Assembly (NCBI GenBank): GCA_021442155.1
Contig: CM038221.1
Span: 145,815,601 to 145,879,600, forward strand
DNA from: Cymbidium sinense
Taxonomy: Eukaryota; Streptophyta; Magnoliopsida; Asparagales; Orchidaceae
DNA length: 64,000 nucleotides
Direction: 5' to 3'
Shown piece by piece: positions 12,281 through 24,129 of the stretch. How positions within the stretch are numbered: position 1 is the stretch's first letter; every line of letters starts with the position of its first letter. The position numbers were made by a program, and so were the translations under genes. Below the pieces are notes generated by a model. That model saw only the letters and a program-made list of their open reading frames with translations, was not told the origin of the DNA and searched no databases.

Positions 12281-13076
12281 ATGCTACAGTGAAAGAGCCC
12301 CTACTCGTTAGTGCGATGATGATAGATGTTCAATCTGCCAAATTCGGACTACAAGCACCATACGAAGATATCTTTCTACTTTATCGATGGATCAAGACAA
12401 TGAGAAAATCAATGATTTGCCTCGAATCAATCTCTGTATTGCCTGTGAGGTGATATCCCAAGTTATTTTCAATGATCTGATCAAGCATAGAGCATATATT
12501 AAAGCCAATTCTATCATCAACTCTGCCAAAGTAGAAAGCACATGACCGAGGAAGCGATTACATAGTTCACCCAAAGGGAATGGCTGAACTAAAGGAATTT
12601 TGTGGTTATTTAGTCAGTTAAAGCACACATTGCTAGGCCGATAACTCAATATTGAGTATAAGTCGGCTAGGTCATCTATATGCACCCTCTTCAATGAATC
12701 AAGCGAAGCTCGGGGGGGCATACATACACTTCGATAAGTTAATATGGACAAATCAGGTCAATCCTTCTTCAAGTCCATTAAGCTTAAAGCAAGGATAGAA
12801 TAAATTTCAAATCCCAAAGCAAACAAATCAATTCCTCCATCAAATATGATTAAGTATGAATCTAGGGTTAGGGGAAACCTAAATCTACAAAGTCACAAAA
12901 AAGAGACCTTCAGCAAACCTGTCGAAGTAGAGAGTAGATGGTGGAAGAAGCTCCTCAGCGAACCCATTAAAATTGAAGCTGAAGTAATTTGTGAGTCGTG
13001 ATTGACACGAACGGTCAACTAGTCTTCAACAAACATGACTCGCTTTATGCATGAATGGCATTTATTGTGGGACATT

Positions 13077-13362
13077 TGATGACCTCCATATATCTCCCGT
13101 AAGTCAGGTCAAGCAAATTTGGAGAATTTGATGAATTATGGATGTGATGTTATGCAAATTGAAGCCCAAAATACATTGTACATTGCCGAAATTGCTCGAA
13201 ATGATCTCTGATTGATGAACGGACTTTGCCAATGCGTTCAAAATGTTGAAATAAATCAGAATATATATATCGCACAATTCGACGGTCGATCGATCATTAG
13301 GGAGAGCCGTCAATGCACCTACACACATATCAGAGTCACGAGGCTACGACAACACCTAAATG
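13077..13362 (+). repeat. Module m, copy 1 (end of U1)
   Basis: It begins TGATGACCTCCATATATCTC and ends ACAACACCTAAA. It is equivalent to 7945-8198, 20259-20518 and 59058-59338. It lies 30 bases before the L1 start. Confidence 0.75.
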
Positions 13363-13392
13363 ACCTCCGTTTATGAAAATTGATTACATCAT

Positions 13393-15986
13393 TATTGACT
13401 TTATTTTTAAAATGAGCTCTCAACCCTCCTTCTTAGACATATGACTTCTCTTAGACCTTTAGAGTTCTTTTGTCTTAAGACACATCTAGTGATTAGGTGG
13501 ACACTCAACCTAGTCTTAGAGACTTATAAGAGTTAGCCATAGGAATAGGTCATGCCTTAGGGGTGCTACCCTTAGCTTTAATCATCCCTCACCTTCCTTC
13601 CTTCAGGTCTAACTCCAAATCAATCTTATTTGATTTTCTCCAAACTCAAACCAACTCCATGTGATTGAAATCCATGATTGAAACCCATGAATGAAATTCT
13701 GAAGTCCTAATATTTCTAAAGTCCTTAATCTTCCCTTAAGGACTTAGCCAAAATCATGATAAAAACCAAATCAAATTCTTGAGATTTTCTCATAATTCAT
13801 TTATATTCTCATATATAAATAAAATATAAATTCAAACCAATCAAACTAAACTCAAAATTCAAAATTAATTCATAAAATTTAACAAGTCCATTAAAATTTC
13901 CTTAAAATACTTAGCCTAAATCATGAATAAATCAATTCAAATTCATGAGATTTTCTCATAACTCATTTATATTCTCATTTATATTCACACATATAAATAA
14001 AATATAAATACAAATCAATCAAACCAAATTAAAAATTCAAATCCCTACTCCAAAATTTCTTAAGTCCTTTAAATTCCTTTAAGGACTTAAAGCCTAAATC
14101 ATGATCAAATCACTTCAAATTCTTGAAATTTTCACATGATCAATTTATATTCTCATTTATATTCACATATATAAATGAAATATAAATTCAAACAATTAAA
14201 ACCAATTACAAAAATCAAATTCAAATCCATTCAAAATCTTGAACTTAGCCAAATCAACTTCAAATCAAGCCAAACTCTTGATTTTTCCTTCATGATTTAA
14301 TCAACCCTACAATCATGAATCCAAATATAAATACAAACTTCAATCACTTAACCAAAATCAATTCAAAAATCAAACCCCAAATCCATTCATATTCTTCCTT
14401 TGAATATGAAATTGTCAAATGAATCAAAATCCATTTGACTTCAAATCACTTGCAAATGGATTTATATTTCAATCGTAAGTCCATATGAAAGTTCAATCAA
14501 ACTAAAATGAAGCTTTGACCAAGCCATTTGACTCACTTAGGCTTACTTGACCCAAAATGACTTAATGTATTCTTATGAGCCAAATTCTAATCCTAACCAA
14601 ATTAGATTGAATCAAACTCACATGTGCCTCTCACCATGATCAATAATCATCATGAGATGATCAATTAATCAAATTGGGTCAAACGAAGTCATACTTAAGG
14701 GTTGACCAAGTCAACACTTAGCCAAAATGAAACCTAACATAGCCAAAATCCACCATAGGCCAAATTGATTGAAACCATTGATCTAAGTTCATTCATGAAC
14801 TATGTTTGAACTTGACCAAGTCAACATTTGAGCCTAACCTAACCCAATTGGCCACTTGACCCAACTTGACCTAAAAAGTCAAAATGTGTCAAAACTTGAT
14901 TTAAGCCAAATTGATTGAAACCAATGGGCCAAGTTCATTTCAAATCATTTGTTGAACTTGACCAAAGCCTCAATTGGCCAACTAGACCTAACCTAGCCCA
15001 ATTGACCTTGAACCCAACTTGACTTAAAGGAAACATGTTGAGCAAAATTCAAACTTAATCAAAATTGATTGAAAACAAAGATACTAATCTACATCATATG
15101 ACTAACCAAACCTAAACCTACCCATGATCTAAAAATAGGTCAAATGGGTCAAATTTGTCAACTTGACCCATTTGACCTAAATAAAGTCATATGAGCCAAA
15201 TTCAAAACTAAACCAAATTGAATCAAATCAAAGCCACCAAAATATTTCAAATGGTCATATGAACTTGACCCAACTTTTGGTTTGACCCAATTTGACCAAT
15301 TGGTTAACTTGACCCAAGTTGACCCATTTTGACCTAAATGGGTCAACATGAGCCAAACCATATCAAATGAACTCCAAATCCATTGAAACTTGGCCAAACC
15401 CATTTTCTCAACATACCAAACATATTCAAATTCAAAAATGACCATTCTACCCTAGGCCATAGAACAAAATTTTGTCAAATCTATGGGGAATTTGGTCAAG
15501 CCCTCTTCATATCCCTGATACCTTCCTAATAGGTCAAGTGAACCCTATGGAGGGTGGTGCACCCAACCCAATGGGTTTTGGTCAGCCCAAATGGACTCAA
15601 GGCCAAAATCCCCCATAGCTCAAAAATTGAAAATCTCCCTCCACAATTTGAAGCACATGGGAGGTTGTCAATCCACCTCAAATTGACCATGTGTCAACTT
15701 AACAACCCAAACATTCCCATTATTAGCAATTGGATCAAAATGGCAAAGGTAGCTTTCATCCATTTCCAGAGGAGATATACTCCCCCTAATTCACTTCAAT
15801 TTGCAGATGCTGATTGTCGATTGAGTGTTAGAGAGTGTTAGGAGCCATCAGAGAGTGATCCTAAGCTTTCTAAGAGGGAATTGAAATCATCCATTCTCGA
15901 TTTTCATCCTTTGAAAATAGGGGAGCTCTATAGAATTCCTAACTTCCTCCACACTATAATCCAACTCAATTGCCTTTGCACACTAC
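13393..15986 (+). mobile_element. Giant LTR, truncated copy L1
   Basis: It matches the first about 2.6 kb of the LTRs at 20548-27953 (A) and 51550-59031 (C). The start is set by the 3' LTR of element C (33414-38573), which stops matching at the same TGTTG position. The copy runs through ATGAGCTCTCAACC, an AT-rich TATATAAAT part, then the TTGACC-rich field (14500-15480), and stops abruptly in the sequence CTACCT near 15986. At the same point the full copies continue TTAGGGGACC. It lacks the promoter, the transcribed part and all internal sequence, so it is a broken fragment. Confidence 0.85.
14500..15480 (+). promoter_or_regulatory. TTGACC-rich (W-box-like) field in L1
   Basis: A roughly 1-kb stretch densely packed with TTGACC/TTGACT on both strands, often as TTGACCCAA. 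(T)TGAC(C/T) is the core bound by plant WRKY factors. The same field is in the other LTR copies. Binding is inferred from the motif only, and the field could also be a simple degenerate repeat. Confidence 0.45.
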
Positions 15987-16049
15987 CTAAGGGAGTCATG
16001 TCATTAATATGCCCGTTATGTGGAAAGCATAGGACTGATAACTCTTCGC
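15987..16049 (+). other. Templated filler at the U1-L1 / U2 junction
   Basis: This 63-base piece copies block U from around 10966-11028 (U1) or 18215-18277 (U2): AGGGAGTCATGTCAT, then TGGAAAGCATAGGACTGATA and AACTCTTCGC. It lies between the broken end of L1 and the start of U2. The words CTACCTAAGGG at the left edge resemble both donor (CTAAGGG) and LTR (CCTTAGGGG), giving microhomology. This looks like end-joining repair with filler copied from a nearby U block. Confidence 0.75.
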
Positions 16050-16054
16050 ATAGG

Positions 16055-16057
<3 letters not shown>

Positions 16058-16088
<31 letters not shown>
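16058..16088. repeat. (TC)n microsatellite
   Basis: An uninterrupted TC run at the start of U2. U1 has a shorter, imperfect version near 8777-8790. Confidence 0.95.
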
Positions 16089-16092
<4 letters not shown>

Positions 16093-17251
16093 AAACCGAA
16101 GACTCTCGCTCTCTCCCTGGTGATCCTCTATACGGAAGCCCCAATCGATTGAGCTCTCTCTCTCGTTCATCCATCTGAACAACAATCGAACTGACCAACC
16201 ACCACAAGCCTCTTCCCGGATCTCAGCTGAACGAGCCATTGCTTCCCTGCTCCTAGTCGAACATCCAGAGCTCCTGTCTCTGTTATAGTGCCAAAACTGA
16301 ACACCATTCCAAATCGAGCCTGCGGCTAGCCATTCATCCATCCTTGTAAAGGCCGAACCGAAGCCCCTCTCTAGTCTCTCCAAGCTCGATTCTTCCTTCC
16401 TCCCAGCTGCATGAGAAAGCCGAAGCATTTCGTCCCTCTCGATTGAACCAGCTGCCGAGCTAGTACCACCTCCTTCATCTCCCCCGTTCGGTCATCTCTC
16501 TTTTCGGCTGTAGACCAAAGGAAGAGCCCAAACTCCGAGAGGGACATCGCGAACTCAAGTCCGATATGGAGGGCCTTCCTTGGCATTCTTTCCTCACCTG
16601 ATTCAAGTCTCCTAGCAAAAATCTAAAATCATTACCGACAGAGTCTCACTGTAGGTTTTCGGAGGCTGCGATCTGGCCTTCCTCTTTTGCTTCATCCCAA
16701 TGCAATCTATTCTTTCCTCGTTGTAGCAGAAGCATCCAGAATATTCGTTGTCATATTTGAAGATATAAGGGAGCATACTTTATCAAATGTACACAGAATA
16801 CTTAGAAGTTTGGCATTCTAGCAAGCTCAAGCAGGGGAAACAGACTATCAAAAAGTGTGGTTCATGGTTTTAATAGAGGACCATGAGCCTTTATTTATGA
16901 ATCAATTCAGATAATAAGAAGACTCACTTCTGATGGATATTCATTTTCAGTCCATCGCTTACTCTATCGCTGATACAGTATCTCTTAACATAGCTATATT
17001 AACTACTCTACAACGTTGCTTGGCTATATTCCTTTCTCAAGTTTATGAGGTCAACAAATTTGGTTAATCAGTAATTGTGGGTCCAGATAAGTCATTACTA
17101 TCATTATTGGTGGCCGTCGATAACCTTTTTCTGCAAGTTGGAAACATCTATAAGTCATCCTGTGAAATATACAATGCAAACAACGATACACTCTAAAGTG
17201 GCAACTCTTGTGCACTTCTTTTTGAGACACTTCAAACATGGAACATGCAAA

Positions 17252-17524
17252 ACACAACTGACGGATACAGAAATAGGGAAGCTTGCTCTTGATTCCACTC
17301 ATGCAAAATATTGCCTATTAGATGTCCTGCATATTTTAGGAAGCTAGGGAGCGAATGTAGAGCTTCAACAAATTTGTTCAATCTATCCATCTAATTTCAG
17401 TGAAGATGCTTGCCCTGTTAGTGATGTTAATGGGGTTGAGAGTGGTATTGAATCTTCTAATCTCCTTGATGCTTGCAAGAAAGTTGACCTAGTGAATAAG
17501 TGTTGCAACATCTGCAAAGATTAA
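17252..17524 (+). pseudogene. Captured fragment of an At1g61900-like GPI-anchored protein gene (U2 copy, best preserved)
   Basis: Ninety-one codons in one frame with a single internal stop (TAG at 17345-17347) and a final TAA. Legible parts are TQLTDTEIGKLALD, STHAKYCLLDVLHIL, ELQQICSIYPSNFSE, DACPVSDVNGVES and LLDACKKVDLVNKCC. The cysteine spacing and the words HAKYCL, ICSIYPSN, CPV.DV and LLDACKKVD match plant uncharacterized GPI-anchored proteins of the At1g61900 type (SPARK domain). This is recognition from memory of the family, not a search. The signal peptide, the rest of the domain and the GPI signal are absent. Upstream (17100-17250) the sequence no longer reads as this protein and may be intron or unrelated. 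Its presence in all three U blocks means capture happened before the block was duplicated. Confidence 0.78.
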
Positions 17525-18087
17525 ATCTCAATTGTAAAATCGACATGAGTGGAACCATATCTCTTGTAGCTAAGGAAAAACTTGTAGGGATGCTCGTGAT
17601 GCGATAAGAAAAATGGTATGATTTCGTTATTAACTATAAGCTTTTGTAGCATGGTAAAGAAGATACTTAGTGAGTTATACTTCATAATTCTTTATAGCAC
17701 AAGAGCAAGCCTAGTTTAAGCACCTCTTATATGACAGAGCAAATTGGACTAATAATGGACTCAAATAAACTTAAGTATGATCTAAATATAAATTAAATAA
17801 AAAAGAGATTTAAGCAAGATTTCATAGACTAAAATAAAATTAAAAAAAGCATAATAATAATTAAAATAAAAAATTAAGAAACAAAAGGAAAATTTACAAA
17901 ATAAAATGAATTAAAAGAGGACTTAGTGGACTTAGAACTTCACCCAAAGGCAAGCGAACTTTCTCACACTAACCTTGATGACTTAACTAGAAGATCATCC
18001 CTAACTCGTAAGATCATTTTCAAAATCAACAAAAGAGCCTCACTGAGAAGGCACTGCCAAGTTTGTATCGATCAAATGAGAAATGTC

Positions 18088-19480
18088 AACTCCTTCAACA
18101 AGTTGTAAACCGAAAGCAAAGATCGAAGGAAACTCTTCTTTAGCAAGTCCAAACAAGAAAAAAGCAAGGGACTAAAGAAGTCATCCTAATGTTTGAACAA
18201 AGCTAAAGGCTGAACTAAGGGAGTCATGTCATCAATATGCCCGCTACGTGAAAAGCATAGGACTGATAACTCTTCGCCATTGACCCAACAAAGCTCTAAG
18301 GGTTAGTCAATGATTAACGCTCTATAAGCCCAGAAAGCGTAAAGTGCTAATGTAATTTTGTATCACTTAACAAGTCTTCAAGATAATTCAGGACTTTCCT
18401 CCATCAGAACCGTCAAGGTATGAAGCTAGGATAAAAGGAATTACAAGATAGGAATCCCCGAGATGAAGTCTTCAACAAGTCCATCAAAGCACCTTGCATA
18501 GGACCGAAGATGTTCTCATCTCATTAACAAGTCATCAACTCCATCAAGTCACTAAGGTACGAAGTCAGGACAAGAGGAAAATATAAATTTTAAATTTCGA
18601 GATTGAATCTTCAACAAGTCTTACATAATACATAGAACCGAAGAAATTCACATCTCAACAACAAATCATCAACTCCATTAAGTCCACCAAGGCACAAAGT
18701 CAGGACAGGAGAAAGATACAAATTTCAAACTCTTAAAAGAAAGTCTTCAACAAATCTAAAAGCACAAAGCATAGGACTAAAGACATTCCAAATTCTCTTA
18801 ATAGTTACTGTGAAATCCCCCATGTTAGATAGGGTTATTTTCATATATTTATCTAAATCGATATCATACTTTAAGCCAAGATCCTTAGATACATATTATG
18901 ATTGAAAAATATATCATGTCTATTTTGCGAAAAGAAAATCAAACCTTGTAATATATTTTTTGAACTAATCTACAATTTGTACAAGGGTTTTTTTATGATC
19001 AAGATTGTTCAACCCTCTTCTGAGAAATTGAGGTCTTGTTGTATATATTCATGTTGACATCGAGCTTTATATCAAATCTAATATATCTATAACTATTTTT
19101 GTTAAAGTGTGCTCTTCAACCAAAAGAATCTATTTCACATGAAAGATAGCCATAAATAAGAAAGTTTGTCTCCCAAGATTACAAATTTTGAAGATCAAGT
19201 CAAAGAACTCAATTTTGGAAGATTCAATCAACTAAGTTGAAAAGCATCAACCTACATCTTCAATAATTCAGTGCTTCTAAAGGTACTCAACAAGCCCATA
19301 AATGGTGAGTTGTATGCTCTTCTCATAAGTTGCAAGAAAAGTCATGTGAAAGAGCTATTCATTAGTTTGATGACTAAACCACCAACCCATCACAAAGTAA
19401 GACTCAAGAGTTCTAAAGGAAAGTCAACAAGCGAATGAAGAGTCACACTTCCTCAACAAGCTACAAGAAAATGAAAGGAA
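18088..19480 (+). repeat. CAACAAGTC-rich degenerate repeat field (U2)
   Basis: Equivalent of 10840-12280, with more small deletions. Confidence 0.6.
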
Positions 19481-20258
19481 AGAGCCCACTGTTGGCAAGA
19501 TGATATGCTCAATCTCTAGCCAAATTGACTAGTGACTACAACCCCATAGTTGAAGATATCTTTCTACTTGATCGATGGATCAAGATAGAGAAAATCACAA
19601 TTCGAGTTGCCTTAATCAATCTCCATATTGCCAGGTGATATCCCAAGTTATTTTCAATGATCCGATCAAGCATATCAAAGCCATCCATCAAGTCGCCAGT
19701 AGAAAGCACATGACCTGGAAGCGATTACATAGTTCACTAAAAAGGAATGGTAACAAAGAAATTTTGTGGTTATTCAGTCAGTTAAAGCACACATTGCTAG
19801 ACTGATAACTCAATATTGACCTAGTATAAGTCAGAAGGCTAGGTCATCTATATGCACCCTTCAATGAATCTGTCAAAGCAACAAGCTCAGAACTGAGGGC
19901 ATACAGACACTTCCTGATAAGTTAATATGGACAAATCAGGTCAATCCTTCTTCAAGTCCATTACGCTTAAAGCAAGGATATAATAAATTTCAAATCCCAA
20001 AGCAAACAAATCAATTCCTCCATCAAATCTGATTAAGTATGAATCTAGGGTTAGGGGAAACCTAAATCTACAAAAACACAAAAAGAGACCTTCAACGAAC
20101 CCGTCGAAGTAGAGAGTAGATGGTGGAAGAAGCTCCTCAGCGAACCCATTAAAATTGAAACTAAAGTAATTTGTGAGCCACGGTTGACACAAACAGTCAA
20201 CCAGTCTTCAACAAACATGGCTCGCTTCATACATGAATGACATTTATTATGGGGCATT

Positions 20259-20518
20259 TGATGACTTCCATATATCTCCCATAAGTCAGGTCAAGCAAAT
20301 TTGGAGAATTTGATGAATTATGGATGTGATGTTATGCAAATTGAAGCCCAAAATACATTGTACAAAAATTGCTCAAATGATCTCGATTGATGAACGGACT
20401 TTGCCAATGCCTCAAAAATGTTGAAATTAATATATATATCGCACAATCTATGATCGATCACTGGGAGAGTCAAATGCACTACTTAATATCAGTGGTCAGG
20501 AGGATCCACACCTAAATG
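20259..20518 (+). repeat. Module m, copy 2 (end of U2)
   Basis: It begins TGATGACTTCCATATATCTC. It is equivalent to the other m modules, shortened by small deletions near 20365-20510, and lies 29 bases before the LTR of element A. Confidence 0.75.
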
Positions 20519-21699
20519 ACCTCTGTTATGAAAATTGATTACGTCATTGTTGACCTCATTTTTAGAATGAGCTCTCAACCCTCCATATTAGATATAGGAC
20601 TTCTCTTAGACCTTTAGAGTTCCTTTGTCTTAAGACACATCTAGTAGGTGGACACTCAACCTAGTCTTAGAGACTTAGAAGAGTTAGCCATAGGAATAGA
20701 TCATGCCTTACGGGTGCTACAAAAATTTGCCTACCCTTAGCTTTAATCATCCCTCACATTCCTTCCTTCAGGTCTAACTCCAAATCAATCTTATTTGATT
20801 TTCTCCAAACTCAAACCAACTCCATGTGATTGAAATCCATATGAAATCCATGATTGAAATCATGAATGAAATTAAGTCCATCTTTCTAAAGTCCTTAATC
20901 TTCCTTAAGGACTTAGCCAAAATCATGATAAAAACCAAATCAAATCCTTGAGATTTTCTCATTATTCATTTATATTCTCATATATAAATAAAATATAAAT
21001 TCAAACCAATGAAACTAAACTCAAAATTCAAAATCAATTCATAAAATTTTCCAAGTCCTTTAAAATTTTCTTAAAATACATAGCATAAATCATGAATAAA
21101 TCAATTCAAATTCATGGAATTTTCTCATAACTCATTTATATTCTCATTTATATTCACAAATATAAATGAAATATAAATATAAATCAATCAAACTAAATTA
21201 AAAATTCAAATCTCTACTCCAAAATTTCTTAAGTCCTTTAAATTCCTTTAAGGACTTCAAGCCTAAATCATGATCAAATCATTTCAAATTCTTGAAATTT
21301 TCTCATGATCAATTTATATTCTCATTTATATTCACATATATAAATGAAATATAAATTCAAACAATTAAAACCAATTACAAAAATCAAACTCAAATCCATT
21401 CAAAATCCAACCTAAGCCTTTCAAGTCAAAATCTTGAACTTAGCCAAATCAACATCAAATCAAGCCAAACTCTTGATTTTTCCTTCATAATTTAATCAAC
21501 CCTACAATCATGAATCCAAATATAAATACAAACTTCAATCACTTGACCAAAATCCAATTCAAAAATCAAACCTCAAATCCATTCATATTCTTCCTTTGAT
21601 TATGAAAATGTCAAATCAATCAAAACCCATTTGACTTCAAATCACTTGCAAATGGATTTATATTTCAATCATAAGTCCATATACAAGTTCAATCAAACT

Positions 21700-22560
21700 C
21701 AAATAAAGCTTTGACCAAGCTATTTGACCCACTTAGGCTCACTTGACCCAAAGTGACCTAATGTACCTGTATGAGCCAAATTCTAATCCTAACCAAATTG
21801 ATTGAATCAAACTCACATTCTCTATCATGATCAATCATCATGGGATGATCAATCAATCAAATTGGGTCAAACAAGTCAAACCTGGGTTGACCAAGTCAAC
21901 ACTTAGCCAAAATGAAACCTAACAACCAAAATCCACCATAGGCCAAATTGATTGAAACCATTGATCTAAGTTCATTCATGAACTATGTTTGAACTTGACC
22001 AAGTCAACATTTGAGCCTAACCTAACCCAATTGGCCACTTGACCCAAGTTGACCCAACTTGACCTAAAAAGTCAAAATGTGTCAAAACTTGATCTAAGCC
22101 AAATTGATTGAAACCAATGGGTCAAGTTCATTCCAAATCACTTGTTGAACTTGACCAAAGCCTCAATTGGCCAACTAGACCTAACCTAGCCCAATTGACC
22201 TTGAACCCAACTTGACTTAAAGGGTCACGTTGAGCCAAATTCAAACTTAACCAAAATTGATTGGAAACAAAGATACCAATCCACATCATATGACTAACCA
22301 AACCTAAACCTACCCATGACCTAGCTCAAATAGGTCAAATGGGTCAAATTTGTCAACTTGACCCATTTGACCTAAATAAAGTCATATGAGCTAAATTCAA
22401 AACTAAACCAAATTAAATCAAACCAAAGCTACCAAAATATTTCAAATGTTCATATGAACTTGACCCAACCTTTGGTTTGACCCAATTTGACCAATTGGTC
22501 AACTTGACCCAAGTTGACCCATTTTGACCTAAATGGGTCAACATGAGCCAAACCATATCA
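21700..22560 (+). promoter_or_regulatory. TTGACC-rich (W-box-like) field in LTR A
   Basis: At least 19 TTGAC cores on the plus strand and about ten on the minus strand were counted by eye. Many are in the form TTGACCCA with 6-12 base spacing. Confidence 0.5.
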
Positions 22561-24072
22561 AATGAACTCCAAATCCATTGAAACTTGGCCAAACCCATTT
22601 TCTCAACGTACCTAACATATTCAAATTCAAAAATTGGCCAAATAACCATTCTACCCCTAGGCCATTGAACAAAATTTTTTCAAATCTATGGGGAATTTGG
22701 TCAAGCCCTCTTCATATCAGCTTGATACCTTCCTAATAGATCAAGTGAACCCTATGGAGGGTGGTGCACCCAACCCAATGGGTTTTGGTCAGCCCAAATA
22801 GACTCAAGGCCAAAATCAACCCCATAGCTCAAATTGGCTCAAACTAACCATGTGTCAACTCTTAACAACTCAAACAGCCTTTCCATTATTAGCAATTGGA
22901 TCAAAATGGCAAAGGTAGCTTTGCCCATCCGATTTCCATAGGGGGAGATATACTCCCCCTAATTCACTTCAATTTACAGATGCTCATTGTCGATTGAGTG
23001 TTAGAGAGTGTTAAATGAGAGTGATCCCAAGCTTTCTAAGAGGAATTGAAATCATCCATTCTCATTTTCATCCTTGAAAATAGGGAGCTCTATAGAATTT
23101 TTAACTTCCTCCACACTATAATCCAACTCAATTGCCTTTGCATACTACCTTAGGGGACCAAATCAAGCTTTCCTAGGCTCTCCCTCAAGCTCCTAAGGTA
23201 AGGAGAAGTCCAATTCAATCAAATCCGCTAGCAAGAGTAAGGGGAGTTGGTCCATAGAGCAAACTACCCAACCTCAGGAGCTAATTATTTCATCACAGCT
23301 TCATCTCAACCAGACAAAGCTCCTCCAAGGGAATCGAGCACTGGTGATCACCTTCAGTGAGGTATGACATTTTCCTACCACTAAACTTAAGGGGTGTTGG
23401 TCCTTTGTGAAAGAAAGTTTCATGGCATGAGATTTTGACCATTGGATAGGCTTGTAATTAGGGTTAGATGGTGTGTGCATATTTTCATTCCAATCTGAGC
23501 TTGATTGAGCTGATCTTCCTTGAAAGTGGAGGGTCTCCATTAATCTCTAGGATGATCCCATCCATCCACGCATTTTGGATGGACGATCGAGATTAAACAT
23601 ACAATTTAAAATCCATTTATCCTTTTAAGCATTCGCTAAGAGCTCGCCATCGATCCCAATCAACGTGTATTCCATTTTAATTAAGTTTTAGTTAATTTAA
23701 ATTAATCCTCTAAGCTTTAAAAATTCATATCTCCTAAATAAAAAATAAAAAAATATGAGGTAAATTTGAAAAGATAATTCAATCTAGAATATTCTAAAAA
23801 TGGTTTTAATGGATTTTGAATTGTATCTTTCTGATTTTGGTTTTAATGAAATTATTTTTATTACTCATAATTAATCCATTGATTAATCTCAAATCTCTTG
23901 GGTATGTTTTGGGGGATGACTTTTGCCTCCTTTAACTTTGTTAGGATTTATTGATGACTTAATTGGGGAAATTGCAAATGCAATTCCTAATTACTCTCTC
24001 AATGTAATTAAGGATAATTAAGGATTTGATTAGTGTTTTAATCCCTTACTGAAGTTGACAAAGGTTTGATCC

Positions 24073-24129
24073 AATAAATAGGAGGCTTAGGGAATAATTT
24101 TAGGATATTTTCCATATGCTATTCCCTAA
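24073..24129 (+). promoter_or_regulatory. Candidate LTR core promoter with adjacent inverted repeat
   Basis: A TATA-like AATAAATAGG (24073-24082) is followed by a perfect 10-base inverted repeat TTAGGGAATA / TATTCCCTAA (24087-24096 and 24120-24129). The arrangement is kept in LTR C (55296-55350) and, with a few changes, in the 3' LTR (35118-35170). If it is the promoter, the hairpin would sit at the start of the transcript. Confidence 0.4.

Larger units (their letters stand above)
8775..13392 (+). mobile_element. Composite block U, copy U1
   Basis: A 4.6-kb block repeated at 16050-20547 (U2, same strand) and 59032-62663 (U3, opposite strand, start missing). It contains a pyrimidine-rich part with CCGAAC words (8775-9460), a non-coding part (9460-9850), a fragment of a plant gene (about 9962-10217), three imperfect copies of a CTTTGTAGC motif (10256-10440), an AT-rich part, a long CAACAAGTC-rich part (10840-12280), and module m (13077-13362). 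About 30 bases after m the giant LTR L1 begins at a fixed junction seen in all three copies. No coding capacity for transposition is visible. It may be a non-autonomous LTR element bounded by the m modules, or just a segmental duplicate. Confidence 0.7.
16050..20547 (+). mobile_element. Composite block U, copy U2
   Basis: It has the same order as U1: pyrimidine-rich part (16050-16700), non-coding part, gene fragment (17252-17524), CAACAAGTC field (about 18088-19480) and module m (20259-20518), followed by the LTR of element A at 20548. Relative to U1 and U3 it has lost very many 1-10 base pieces, most densely at 17540-17700, 17930-18110 and 19100-19520. It keeps an 18-base stretch of the gene fragment that the others have lost. 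Confidence 0.75.

Noticed and set aside
15158..15445. Antisense open frame repeated at 22413-22649 and 56993-57289, giving a similar Trp/Leu-rich protein
   Set aside because: It lies in the TTGACC field and its translation follows from the repeated word. It is LTR sequence and shows no domain.
15928..16428. 166-codon minus-strand open frame, the longest in the window
   Set aside because: It spans the L1/filler/U2 junction and the (TC)n run (Arg/Glu repeats), so it is a product of rearrangement and simple sequence.
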